From NCBI RefSeq assembly GCF_050433225.1, contig NZ_JBNPXQ010000010.1:103996-167995 (forward strand): a DNA stretch of 64,000 nt. Reading direction: 5' to 3'. A program made the position numbers and the translations under genes. Source of the stretch: Sphingomonas_D zeicaulis. Its GTDB lineage: Bacteria > Pseudomonadota > Alphaproteobacteria > Sphingomonadales > Sphingomonadaceae. Shown here piece by piece: positions 19,901-25,995 of this stretch; the stretch's first letter is position 1; every line of letters begins with the position of its first letter. The notes under the pieces were generated by a model. It was not told where the DNA came from. It searched no databases and was given only the letters and a program-made list of their open reading frames with translations.

Positions 19901-21577
19901 GCGGCTGGTATCGCGCGGATCACGCTACCAGGCCCGTTCGCTAGCTTCAACGCCGCTGCGGGTGAGAGCTTGGTCTATGGAGAAATCGCGCTCGGCATGG
20001 TCAATGGCGAAGCAAGGACCGCGAATTCACTACTCCTCGGTTACGGCGACGTCGATCTCGGCGCCTTGGCACCGCCGATCATTGTCAATTGGGACGGAGA
20101 CGACACGCAGTTCGTAAGCTTGGGAGCGAGCACGACCCGGTTCGACATGAATGGCGACGGGGTGGCGGATCGGACCAGCTGGCTCGATCAGGGCGACGCC
20201 TTCCTGGCGCTTGATCGTAACGGCAACGGGAAGGTGGACGGAATCGGGGAGATCTCCTTCGTCGGCGATAAGCTGGGAGCTAAAACCGATCTGGAAGGCC
20301 TGCGGGGTTTCGACTCGAACGGCGATGGCAGGCTGAGCGGTGCGGATGCGGCCTTTGGCAACTTCAAGCTGTGGTTCGACAACAACAGCAATGGTGCGAC
20401 CGAGGTTGGCGAGCTGTTGGCCTTGGCCGATCTCGGCGTGTCAGCGATCGACTTGATTGGAAGTGCCGGCGGCGCGGTGGAGATCGTCGGAGGCAACCGG
20501 ATCTACAACAGGACGCGCTTCATCAAAGCAGATGGTAGCGCAATTGATGCGCTTGATGTGGGGCTTTCCTATTTGCCGCTGAATGCTGCTGGAGCTGCGG
20601 CGGGAACCGTGGCGAACACTGACGGCGTATCGCCACCCGCCGGGGTATCGCAGGATGCGTTGCCCAAGCTAGCCATCGCCAGTCGCACTTTTGATCGCAA
20701 GGCTTCCAAATATCGCTTGGCCGCTATGGGCGGCGGTCTCTACGTCACGCCGAAGAAGGCCGAGGGAACGATTGACGAGCGAGCCGGTCTTGTGGGCGCC
20801 TCGACGATTCTGTCGTTTAAAAATGCAAGCTTTGGCGTGCTAGCGCCGATCACGCTTGATCTGGATGGCGACGGATTGGAACTGAAGTCGATCAAGAAGG
20901 CCAAAGCCGCGTTCGACATGAATGGGGATGGTATCAACGACGATACCGGCTGGACTGGAAAGGGCGACGGCTTCCTCGTTATCGATCGTAACGGCGACGG
21001 GAAGATTACCGGTGCTTCGGAACTCAGCTTTCTCTCAGAGAAGGCGGATGCAAGGAGTGATCTTGACGCGCTCGCAGTGCTGGATGGCAACAAGGACGGC
21101 AGGCTCGATGTGAAAGACACGCGGTTTGGAGAGCTGAAAGTCTGGCTCGATTCCAATTCCAACGGCGTAACAGACGACGGTGAACTGAAGACGCTGGCCG
21201 ATCACGGAATCGCGTCCATCGGACTGGCGGGGCAGGCGGTAAACCAGATGGTGAAGGTTGGCGCCAACGCCGTGCTGGCTACCGGCATCTTTACGCGTAC
21301 GGATGGCTCGACCGGAACGCTTGGCGACACCGCTCTCGCCTATCGTCCCGGGACTGCGGCACCCACCAGCACGAGGAATGATCGATTGCTGGCAACGCTG
21401 AAGGCGGCGATCGAGCAGCGTCCGGTAACGGATGGCCCCGGCGATCAGGCTGCATCTGCTGATCATCGATTGGCGCTGATGACGCAGGCAATTGCAGCAT
21501 TGGGTGGTCGTGGTGGTGAGGACGGTATCGAACGAAGGTTAGATTCCGAACTCTCCCGCTACGACTATTTTGCCTGA
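7997..21577 (+). CDS. Giant RTX (hemolysin-type calcium-binding) type I secreted protein
   Basis: About 4,526 residues. ATG 7997 follows a GGGGGA ribosome site; the longer frame from 7919 overlaps the preceding lipoprotein. Visible order: helical N-terminal part (1-300); Gly/Ala-rich hydrophobic block with glycine-zipper spacing (about 415-595), of a type that could enter membranes; a Calx-beta-like domain (about 950-1085); RTX nonapeptide blocks of GGxGxDxUx type around 1160-1270, 1410-1520, 1695-1855, 2040-2275 and 2610-2855; cadherin/VCBS-like domains with INDAPTD, VNEAP and related linkers (about 2395-2600 and 2980-3665); four repeats of an EF-hand-like DLxGDG / FDMxGDG module (about 3670-4435). 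A C-terminal tail ending DYFA probably carries the secretion signal. No protease motif seen. Adhesin versus acylated pore former is unresolved. Confidence 0.93.
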   Translation: MGQPLNNERRAVLEAIVNSGDANARERYYNQLAEYGYEYGELARDVAINYGINGAVANSFARGIGESKGVHLSDQQWLQVSVDLMKADWAARKSLPLNSSDDMKWDAYNSYHSAVFGNYGLPETAWTAHLPLVSAGSDAASAAVWREMLRARSFIPQVANGLTVFNRMGTQNESYYAYLVSTFADGPGLTTLSVATSMAYALKLGFLGETEGEHLAAEWMGVMTGERMLLAIASNSSIQAVDEYLNFIGLPSSKQLRDEVNRANIVPAFPFPVLMNVSVPRIGIAPTRERTINDPLGNPIGTSYGYVDMQGAWIETSRILNIYARNADGSIVKVDGIPFLIGREEGNGGLTVRKTFASGTNRVIRSDIIIPGNPVGIEFSDAGGLLGQQLGYRIAGDNALAGIVASAALKTIGSNFGDILDGVLFTSNGTANGLGHSVKEAFADFGSEFIADLQSAGIGALSSYLTAEIVNVVGIDGLAAEVLNSAGGAVVGQIAQNLTSIATGTSSSVHVFSNVGGALGSAVGSFIGAKLASLIWSPGNIGGQIGASVGAALGAIAATELAKAGTLLAGPVGAAVGAFVGFLVGGLVGSLFGGTPRSGADVSWDQASRSFSVSNAYSRKGGSKSAAVSLASGAAAILDNYIKISGGALHVDDDLFVGNFGMRKSEFVYRPVSSRDKSAITFRVSANDAGAAEKLIDYGVARTLTGGQFKILGGDIVVKRAIYRYIDEVNLGGVAFDSEVLSGNIVSAQAFGSYLENANAVNALLAAEPESVFALETMLTIARGDELGLMKRHASDWFGGYSHLLSDAHVAASNIQFSLRKLDESGRYERFISAPSFERADGSDVFAQMAIIGGLGADNIDLRGTHLSHSQALVIDGVRGSTLAASNTDFVPLVNAARSFNAGALRQSANIAIRANLANEGHETFEAYLSPAAEMVVVGPPAKVTILASGAKARLSVGRSFVAEGEGYAVFRVSISKALGPLESVTVSLELDDIRTVIGDDYLNSIQVTSSATASAGWNSAQSLTFTGSVTQFYVRVPINNDNQIVQSVEASETFALLATVEAGAEHLSNEERVVSGIGTIFDASQRQRILSAPVDDIYRPYLWLDDVYVHGVEGASVGGLLSVARSSAPNVSGAFTISTSDSIARTIDEVATVDAADGNDIVHASNNGDNVFGGAGDDLIYGGVLDDWLIGDGGDDEIHAGGKTEDGIVPLGGDGNFLHGGDGDDHLFGGEGSDWLEGGAGADTLIGGDGDDILAGGADFVDPLGEDRIGDILRGGTGGDQYLFRRGDGADVADDAGNAVSPVDTLWASVRAKDSSPSLQDWSAQGIYSENGAPYNGDDRVVFGAGIGIEHLSLSRSGMDLIIQLTHDEAFTTDRLTLTGWFDSTKRIEWLEFADGQAIRIGDFVSFTVGTNEPDSIIGTDGSDFAVGGSGGDYLELFGGDDIGLGGSGDDKLGGGDQRDTLIGGSGDDTILGGRGDDVISGDGGDDDINGGDGNDLISGGRGNDFLAGGQGNDVFKIARGDGRDIIIDDYAGTWEIVHTSGGGWNASLGYVWNQSTNRVTKNGEVIFDGANWSGYFNYDYNTQTKAATLFRLIPDVAGRVGKDGGSASSGMGDSDILEFGLGINIQDLALQKVGNDLLIGIGSENGADLVFANMLDQLTLKDWFSYGASVTAPIEGFVFAATGTLNTTSIRMSVQGSDRNDVLSGNDGKDWITGGAGDDTINGAAGADILNGNAGQDVINGGADADILYGGEGDDTLDGGAGADVIVGGSGNDTVSFAGMQVTSTGTQIAAFLQDASIRAGDAAGDTYVAIESLSGSAGNDALGGDDGDNVLWGGTGDANDRLYGGKGDDTYVYEAGNGNDIITDGNYSFEEVVANGALKTGYAATWTGLGAVSIAGATRYKYQLQVKRVSDNEIVYSSDLYLYETPQATPPQPTAWAPDGWIGDSVRVDGTKVVRLRVDSTVDAGDDTLELGHGISLADLSFAWAGSDLIISAGGAASSVTLRNQAVTNRRIETLQFADGLAGDLTQLKVGVSGANGVDDLVIGTGAGDSLGGLSGDDIISGGAGDDVLTGGDGNDVLEGGAGADRLDGGGGTDTVRYASSAAAVNVDLNVTTAQVDGDILVSIENVVGSVVGADLLTGDAANNQLFGLDGNDTLHGNAGDDVLIGGAGNDTLYGGDGADNISGDDGADILYGGNGNDLIDTGAGGGTADGQAGNDQLIGGSGNDHLLGGADNDQLSGNDGNDTLDGGAGDDVAIGGNGNDNLRGASGNDSYLFSLNSGADTIVDAIGTNSILFDASVDYRDLWLSRSVGSNDLVIGVIGGNSRITIQNYYATTSPGLMRSIATTTHALYLSHAQPLVDQMSALAIDAPAARMSEVTGGQAALWWEGGDAKPRVSDLELTINEDESTPSLAFGAIDHDGNIAGYTMRTAPEKGVVTLNAATGSFSYQPNANVFGEDSFVLTVTDANGNQADKTVKVRILPINDAPTDIILTLDAGVQDGVPEDHKDPSENIRDPNGIVIGTLAALDVDRPEDSDFGQIKFTTADWRFQIVGNLLKLKSSVPIDYERTPMLEVVVRATDRNGAGLSFEKTLQIAVRDLVDERKGTSGSDTIYGAAGADDIKGFDGNDIIAGRAGNDLLDGGNGDDRLSGEDGDDIIIGGSGADTLLGGGGFDTISGGSENDVVNAGAGNDSVAGDAGNDTIYGEAGDDVLSGGDGDDTLSGGAGADQLNGGAGFDLADYSRISSSSVAAEGVTVDLGNMATNTATAAGDSFSGIEGVRGTRFADVLRGDSGNNHLYGIEGNDELHGNAGDDQIDGGAGNDILQGGDGNDILIGGAGNDIMTGGSGNDTYVITRSSGADTINNYHTNVADNDVLGFQDTIADSELWFQKSGNDLLISVIGTSTSTRIKDWYVNSTLSEQTNYKIDFIEAGVSRVINAEGLVNLMADETKPSDRAGHDLLMTDVGYREAWNSYWGENPAPVLSEIADISLAEDATTQFTVTVTDTHDGTVSSDPNSLTMIVKIYDPATGEQITDGSRVAVSFGAPNAQGQRVVTLTPTLNFFGSAHVKVWAADAGGRYSEERSFDVSVDAKADMPVIESATAGSGGAGTFHDGDTIPLHLSVSFPDRDGSENQTLLISGIPVGITLNKGSYNSASQIWTVEGGDIEGLELVGPPSWFTDLSLNIKARAVETSNGNIAETAATMLAVAVNAAPTDISVSGSIREGSVYGSPQSVALSTLDPDGGTFIYELLANPGNRFAVDALSGVISVLTTDPTQINFETAVVSGNAITVRATDNGGLSVTKSFYLPVVDVNEQPFFDRTSYTFGAISEWSSANSPVGTVSASDPDTLNASYGRKKFYFQNSAGGIVLSSADLGGNIKASSISADGLFQINADTGAITLRSGVNFEAAPDYTHIVIVTDGISDATSRARSVAVKINIKDENEAPTLTLHNPTLTIAEQPDNVMMWSWRPVTAADPDGNASYNAAFYKLTGDYSDYFLVNSQTGQLALQRPLDYEDPNSPKAFNLTMNVWDGGREGAGNHVAANFAVNVVNVNEAPIISVGSVINIKRNFPGSDYPYRYTYSGSVYGYDEDAGYWGGPLQYAIEDFVSDSGALTSPPVLLTANGNASFHAALDSDYIGVGGWSFQIRAYDQAGLSGYAEVRSEDAQWISDFAPVVLDLNGDGISLTSIVDNGIRFDMDGDGARDVTGWVSAEDGLLALDLDGNGMIDRGNEISFTSALPGAVSDLEGLRAFDSNANGFLDVGDARFGEFRVWRDINQDGFSQIAELKALSEHGIAAINLTVALVDQSQNGSPIDNRIHGYAEFIRADGTAGSVGDVFLSYIAEGGSVTRILGDHRSVIGIDLDGGGVALSDLRHSAVAFDMVGNGALRTTGWVGAGDAMLAIDLNEDGTISSGRELSLGDSESLSPLQMYDSNGDGVIDVSDSRFSDFRVWQDLDQDGISQAGELRTLLAAGIARITLPGPFASFNAAAGESLVYGEIALGMVNGEARTANSLLLGYGDVDLGALAPPIIVNWDGDDTQFVSLGASTTRFDMNGDGVADRTSWLDQGDAFLALDRNGNGKVDGIGEISFVGDKLGAKTDLEGLRGFDSNGDGRLSGADAAFGNFKLWFDNNSNGATEVGELLALADLGVSAIDLIGSAGGAVEIVGGNRIYNRTRFIKADGSAIDALDVGLSYLPLNAAGAAAGTVANTDGVSPPAGVSQDALPKLAIASRTFDRKASKYRLAAMGGGLYVTPKKAEGTIDERAGLVGASTILSFKNASFGVLAPITLDLDGDGLELKSIKKAKAAFDMNGDGINDDTGWTGKGDGFLVIDRNGDGKITGASELSFLSEKADARSDLDALAVLDGNKDGRLDVKDTRFGELKVWLDSNSNGVTDDGELKTLADHGIASIGLAGQAVNQMVKVGANAVLATGIFTRTDGSTGTLGDTALAYRPGTAAPTSTRNDRLLATLKAAIEQRPVTDGPGDQAASADHRLALMTQAIAALGGRGGEDGIERRLDSELSRYDYFA

Positions 21578-21673
21578 AAGATAGGAGCGAGCACTGGCAA
21601 GTTCGCCACGATCTGGCCAACGCTTGCTCCGGTCAATGACGCGAATGTATTAAAAGGTTATAGGGCTCCAGTT

Positions 21674-22192
21674 ATGATCATTTCCGAAACCGACACCGCA
21701 ACTGCCATCCCGTCCCATCGTCCGACAGTCAGTCACATTCTCGGCGAAATGACATGGCTTTTATCGCAGTCGCCTCTCCACCGTGCTCTGGCGATTGGCG
21801 ATCTGGAATGGCTTGTGATGCCGGCGCTGCTCACCGAGCAGTTCTACCTCTTTCGGGAGGGTGATCGCCCGATTGGATTGGCCCTCTGGGCCCACTGCGG
21901 CCCTGCTGCTGAACAGAAACTCGTGAGTGGTATGATCGAGGCTGAGAACCGGCTCACGCTCGAGGAATGGAACTCGGGTCAGCAGACTTGGCTGGTTGAC
22001 CTAATCGCGCCCTTTGCGACTGCTGAGAACCGTCAGCGCGAGTTGATGTTCGCTGACTTGATATCGGGACCCTTGAGAGGGAAGGCTTTCTGCTTCCATC
22101 AGACCAATCCTGCGACGGGCGTGCGTATGGTTCAGCAAGTCTCAGCCGATGCAGGCGAAAGGCTTAAAAAAGCAGTTGAAGGAGGACTGTGA
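21674..22192 (+). CDS. RTX-activating lysine acyltransferase (HlyC/RtxC-like)
   Basis: A 172-residue protein of the toxin-activating lysine-acyltransferase family, which transfers a fatty acyl group from acyl carrier protein to lysines of RTX protoxins in the cytoplasm. The family hallmark WLLSQSPLHRALAIGDLEWL is followed by MPAL, and the two catalytic positions known from HlyC (His23, Asp92) correspond by eye to His36 and Asp109. It lies 96 bp downstream of the RTX gene, whereas hlyC classically precedes hlyA. Its presence suggests that the giant protein is acylated and hence membrane-active. Identification is confident; the substrate is inferred from adjacency. Confidence 0.88.
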   Translation: MIISETDTATAIPSHRPTVSHILGEMTWLLSQSPLHRALAIGDLEWLVMPALLTEQFYLFREGDRPIGLALWAHCGPAAEQKLVSGMIEAENRLTLEEWNSGQQTWLVDLIAPFATAENRQRELMFADLISGPLRGKAFCFHQTNPATGVRMVQQVSADAGERLKKAVEGGL

Positions 22193-22972
22193 TTTACCCC
22201 TGGATTCTGTGAGCCTTCTGAGCGTCACGCCGTGATTTCCGCAAGCGCGGATTGGAGACGGCGGTTCATGCACATAGGCGCAGCGGCCTGCGCAGCGCAG
22301 TCCGAAGGAGGCGGTGTAACAGGCCATTGCTCGCTAAGCGTGACCTGAGGGCCGCGCTCATGCGGCTCTTGCGACAGACCCGATGGAGGAAGTCGATGTC
22401 GCGCGAGTGCGATGAAGGCGCTGACGCGCTTCTGGCTTTGATCGCTTAGGCCGGACAGGATCCCGCGCAGCGCCTTGACGAAGTACTCGTGGCGCCGAGG
22501 CTGCGTTGCGTGGAGGCGATATGAAGGTCCGATTGCCGCTCGGATAGTGTGCGGCTCATCACGGCGAAAAACTTCAACTCCAAGCGATCCAGTTCACAGG
22601 GTTCAAATCTGGTGCCGCGCGCCTCCGGCGCGGCGCTCTATGCTCCGGCAAGCCTGCGCACCGAGCCCATGGCGGGTCTCGGCCAGAGGTGACGATCGCT
22701 GGCGGATGAGCCGGCTCTGCCGGTTGCGCAGCCACGGCGTTGCTGCGGCGTTTTGCTGGTGGCCTTTCCCGTCTGGCGAGCGCGGGCGTCGCTCCCTCCT
22801 AGGCCCGCCACTGCGGCCCGCAAGCCTTGCGGCTGGTCCACTCAGTTGCGCCCCGGCGGCTGACGCATTGGGTGCGGGCCGCCGTTTGGGGCGGGCCTTT
22901 CCGGTCCCTCTTCGCCGCCCACCCCCGCATCCGGGGAAGGCCTGTTGGTGAGGGCGGAGAGGAGGTCAGGAC
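22193..22972. other. Non-coding spacer and start of repeat 2
   Basis: Positions 22193-22612 separate the acyltransferase gene from repeat 2 and show only short overlapping frames without recognisable motifs; they may be remnants of mobile DNA. From 22613 the sequence matches the leader of repeat 1 (651 onward), including the ribosome site GGAGAGGAGG before ATG 22973. Confidence 0.5.
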
Positions 22973-23939
22973 ATGCGTTCGAAATCACGTCGTCACACCC
23001 GCGATCACGCCAAAGTTCCGCAACCCCAGCCGTCTCGTATCAGCCTCTATGACGAGGTGACCGCGAAGATTGTACGCGAGCTTGAGGCAGGGCGTTTTCC
23101 TTGGGCGCAGCCTTGGGGAAGCGCCGGTGCCGCGGCCCACGGTCTGCCGCGCAACGCACATACCGGCCGCTGCTACAGTGGTGTCAACGTGCTGCTGCTG
23201 TGGGGTGCCGCGATCGAGCAGGGCCATCCCTCGCAAGGCTGGCTCACCTTTCGGCAGGCGCTGGAAGCAGGGGGGGCCGTTCGCAAGGGCGAGCGCGGTG
23301 TCATCGTCTTCTATGCCGATCGCTTCATTCCGAAGAGCGAGGCGGAAGGCGCCACCCGCCACCCGCGAGGATGGGGAGGCGCGGGCGGTACCGTTTCTCA
23401 AGCGCTTCACCGTCTTCAATGTCGCGCAGTGCGATGGCTTGCGCCCGGAACTGGCAGCGGATCCGGCCCCGCTTCCCGAGCGTGAGATCGTACCGGTTGC
23501 GGAGGCGCTGATCGCGGCTTCGGGTGCGGATTTCCGGGTCGGCGGTGACAAGGCATTCTATGTTCCTTCGGCCGATTTCGTGCAGGTGCCGCCGCAGCCG
23601 GCCTTCTTCGAGCAGATCAACTATTATCGGACCTGCCTGCACGAACTCACTCATTGGACGGGCCACGCGTCGCGCCTTGCTCGTGACTTTTCGGGCGGGT
23701 TCGGCAGCAAGCTATATGCCCGCGAGGAACTGGTCGCGGAGATGGGTTCCGCCTTCCTATGTGCCGCGCTCGGCATCGTTCCGACTGTCCGCCACACCGA
23801 CTATCTCGCCTGCTGGCTGGACCTGCTGCGCGAGGACAACCGGGGAAACTTTCGTGCCGCGAGCGTTGCCAACAAGGCGGCCGATCTCCTGCTGGCGCAC
23901 CATATAGGGGCGGCGGGAGAGGGGAGGGCAGTGGTATGA
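22973..23939 (+). pseudogene. Frameshifted ArdC-like gene
   Basis: Copy of the intact gene at 1010-1969. The N-terminal part reads in one frame from ATG 22973 to about 23350. A 7-bp tandem duplication (GCCACCC twice, 23351-23364; once in copy 1) shifts the frame. The rest, including the HELTH zinc motif and the EELVAEMG segment, continues in the next frame to the TGA at 23937-23939. Translated as it stands, the first frame ends at 23485 without the zinc site, so the product should be inactive. Everything else is well preserved, which suggests a recent event. Confidence 0.9.
23351..23364 (+). repeat. 7-bp tandem duplication that breaks the second ArdC-like gene
   Basis: GCCACCC occurs twice in a row here and once at the equivalent place in repeat 1 (in codons Ala127-Thr128-Arg129). 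It is a typical slipped-strand event and is not a multiple of three. Confidence 0.9.
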
Positions 23940-24280
23940 TCGTTCTCCCCCTTGATATCCGCCATAGGCCCCGTGCCAACCATGGTTTTCGTCGCTCTGC
24001 AGAGGACAACGCACGTCCCGAACCCGATCCACGGCCAACGCTCAAACTCTTCAATCCGCTGGGCGCGGCAACGTGGCTGGCGAGTGAGCTGGCCGACGAT
24101 GACGACACGCTTTTCGGGCTCGCCGACCTCGGCTTCGGCTGCCCGGAACTCGGCTACATCTCGCCGCGGGAGATCGCCAGCGTGAGGCTGCCGTTCGGGC
24201 TCGGCATTGAGCGCGATACTGGCTTTCAGAGCCTCCCGCCGCTGTCGCGCTGGGCCGAGCTGGCGCGCCTTCACGGTTGA
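23936..24280 (+). CDS. DUF2958 family protein, second copy
   Basis: A 114-residue copy of the protein at 1966-2373, starting in the ATGA overlap with the broken ArdC-like gene. The conserved LKLFNPLGAATWLASEL, DDDDTLFGLADLG and PELGY segments are retained. The end differs: after WAELARLHG a TGA stops translation, while copy 1 runs on for about 21 residues. This shorter form may be closer to the usual family length. Translation could suffer because the upstream coupled gene is frameshifted. Function unknown. Confidence 0.75.
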   Translation: MIVLPLDIRHRPRANHGFRRSAEDNARPEPDPRPTLKLFNPLGAATWLASELADDDDTLFGLADLGFGCPELGYISPREIASVRLPFGLGIERDTGFQSLPPLSRWAELARLHG

Positions 24281-24855
24281 ATTCTGGCGGCGGAAACTGT
24301 GCTTCGGGCCCACTCGAAATGGCGTGGCGGAGGTACCGGATGAGACAGGGTCGCTCATGCCAAAAATCGGGCGGGCGCCGCACGGCGCCGCCCGCGACGA
24401 TGTCCTCCGCGAACACTGACGAGGGGCTCCTTTTGTCCCCTCAAAACGGTGTGGCGCAATCTCCGGCAGGGTAAGAAAGTTGGCGGGGAAGAGGGCGATC
24501 GGGAGTGCAGCTTGGGAAGCCGAGTTGCGGAACAGAGCGGCTCCATTTCAGCCTTCGATTGCCGGCAATATCCCGACCCTCAGCAAACCCTCGGCCGGCA
24601 TATAAATCCAGAGGTGGCGCAGTCCGGAAGCGGCTTTCGACCAACTTTCTGATCCTCGGAATGGAACTCGCGCGCGGCAGCAACATCCATCAGAACGAGT
24701 TTGCATAGTTTGATGCAGCTAAGTGCCTGACGGTAATGGCGGTTTGACCCCAAGCTATGGCTATTTGCTTACAAATCGCCCTTTTCCCGTGTTTTTCAGG
24801 CGCCGGATCGGCTATGAAAAGCTCCTCGGAAAGGTGAAATTCGCCCCGAAATCAG

Positions 24856-24915
24856 CCCGTTAGCAAGGAACGCGCGATGTCCAAATTTGCTCGGAAAATG
24901 AGACACACCGAATGC
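24856..24915 (-). repeat. Possible transposon-type terminus at the end of repeat 2
   Basis: Same motif as 2886-2945; read on the minus strand it begins GGTGTGTCTCATTTTCCGAG. It coincides with the last bases shared by the two repeats, as expected for an element end, but no transposase or partner terminus is seen. Confidence 0.3.
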
Positions 24916-24924
24916 ACTGAGCGC

Positions 24925-24957
24925 ATCAGGCGCGCCACGGCTCACGGCGCGCCTGAT
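24925..24957 (-). terminator. Hairpin downstream of the aldolase gene
   Basis: A perfect 12-bp stem (ATCAGGCGCGCC / GGCGCGCCTGAT) with a 9-base loop lies 15 bases past the stop codon of the aldolase gene, in the right place to end the minus-strand operon. There is no clear U tract, so it may act as an RNA-stabilising hairpin rather than a classical intrinsic terminator. Confidence 0.6.
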
Positions 24958-24972
24958 ATCGGTTCGTTGCGC

Positions 24973-25995
24973 TCAGGCCGCGCCGCGTGCCCGGACCAGA
25001 TCGAGCGCGACGTCGACGATCATATCCTCCTGGCCGCCGACCATCCTGCGCCGGCCGAGTTCGACGAGGATCTGGCGGGTGTCGAGGCCATGGTCGGCCG
25101 CGGCTTTTTCTGCATGGCGCAGGAAGCTGGAATAGACGCCGGCATAGCCGAGGCTCAACGTCTCGCGATCGACGCGCACCGGCCGGTCCTGTAGCGGCCG
25201 CACCAAGGTTTCGGCCGCGTCCATCAGCTTGAACAGGTCGGTGCCATGGTTCCAGCCCTTGCGGGCGGCGGCGGCGACGAACACTTCGAGCGGTGCATTG
25301 CCCGCACCCGCACCCATGCCGGCAAGGCTGGCATCGATGCGGATCGCGCCGGCCTGCACGCCGACAATCGAATTGGCGACGCCGAGCGACAGGTTGTGAT
25401 GCGCATGTATGCCGCGTTCGGTTTCGGGCTTGAGCACGCGGTCATAGGCTTGCAGCCGCTCGCGATAGCCGTCCATGTCGAGCGCGCCGCCGCTGTCGGT
25501 GACATAGACGCAGTGCGCGCCATAATCTTCCATCTGCTTCGCCTGCGCGGCGAGCGCGTCGGGCGCGATCATGTGGCTCATCATCAGGAAGCCGGCGACG
25601 TCCATGCCGAGGTCGCGGGCCGCCATGATGTGCTGGCGGGAGATATCCGCCTCGGTGCAGTGCGTGGCAACGCGCACCGAGCGGACGCCGAGCGCATGGG
25701 CGTGCTTCAGATCCTCGATCGTGCCGATGCCGGGGATCAGCAAGGTGGTGAGCACGGCATGGTCGAGCACGTCTGCGACGGCTTCGATCCATTCCCAGTC
25801 GGTGTGCGCGCCGAAGCCATAGTTGAACGAGGAGCCGTTAAGCCCGTCGCCATGCGACACCTCGATCGCATCGACCTTCGCCTCGTCGAGCGCGCGGGCG
25901 ATCGCGCGGACATGATCAATGCCATAGCCATGGCGGATCGCGTGCATGCCATCGCGTAGAGTCACGTCTTGCAGATACAGCTTCCGGTCCATCAT
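24973..25995 (-). CDS. 4-hydroxy-2-oxovalerate aldolase (DmpG/BphI/CarE type)
   Basis: A 340-residue class II pyruvate aldolase that splits 4-hydroxy-2-oxopentanoate into pyruvate and acetaldehyde, the last ring-carbon step of meta-cleavage pathways. The catalytic LRDGMHA segment (Arg14, Asp15, His18) and the metal-binding HAHHNLSLGVAN motif (about 198-209) are present, as is GAGAGNAPLEVF in the barrel end. Length is normal. It starts in an ATGA overlap with the acetaldehyde dehydrogenase gene. These two enzymes form a channelling complex in DmpFG and BphIJ, so coupling fits. A hairpin follows the stop codon. Confidence 0.95.
   Translation of the reverse strand: MMDRKLYLQDVTLRDGMHAIRHGYGIDHVRAIARALDEAKVDAIEVSHGDGLNGSSFNYGFGAHTDWEWIEAVADVLDHAVLTTLLIPGIGTIEDLKHAHALGVRSVRVATHCTEADISRQHIMAARDLGMDVAGFLMMSHMIAPDALAAQAKQMEDYGAHCVYVTDSGGALDMDGYRERLQAYDRVLKPETERGIHAHHNLSLGVANSIVGVQAGAIRIDASLAGMGAGAGNAPLEVFVAAAARKGWNHGTDLFKLMDAAETLVRPLQDRPVRVDRETLSLGYAGVYSSFLRHAEKAAADHGLDTRQILVELGRRRMVGGQEDMIVDVALDLVRARGAA

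Larger units (their letters stand above)
22613..24915 (+). repeat. 2.3-kb direct repeat, copy 2 (broken ardC-like + DUF2958 unit)
   Basis: Direct copy of 651-2945, with scattered substitutions, a 7-bp insertion in the ArdC-like gene and an earlier stop in the DUF2958 gene. Similarity ends abruptly at AATGC (24911-24915), only ten bases before the hairpin that closes the catabolic island. With copy 1 it brackets a 19.7-kb unique segment holding the complete RTX/type I secretion locus. Confidence 0.9.
24281..24972. other. Non-coding tail of repeat 2 and island junction
   Basis: Positions 24281-24915 repeat the non-coding tail of copy 1. From 24916 the sequence is unique and contains the hairpin downstream of the aldolase gene. 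An open frame at 24877-25194 reads antisense into the aldolase gene and is not considered real. Confidence 0.6.

Noticed and set aside
24877..25194. 105-residue plus-strand frame starting in repeat 2
   Set aside because: It runs antisense into the aldolase gene and crosses the hairpin; the equivalent start in repeat 1 leads nowhere.
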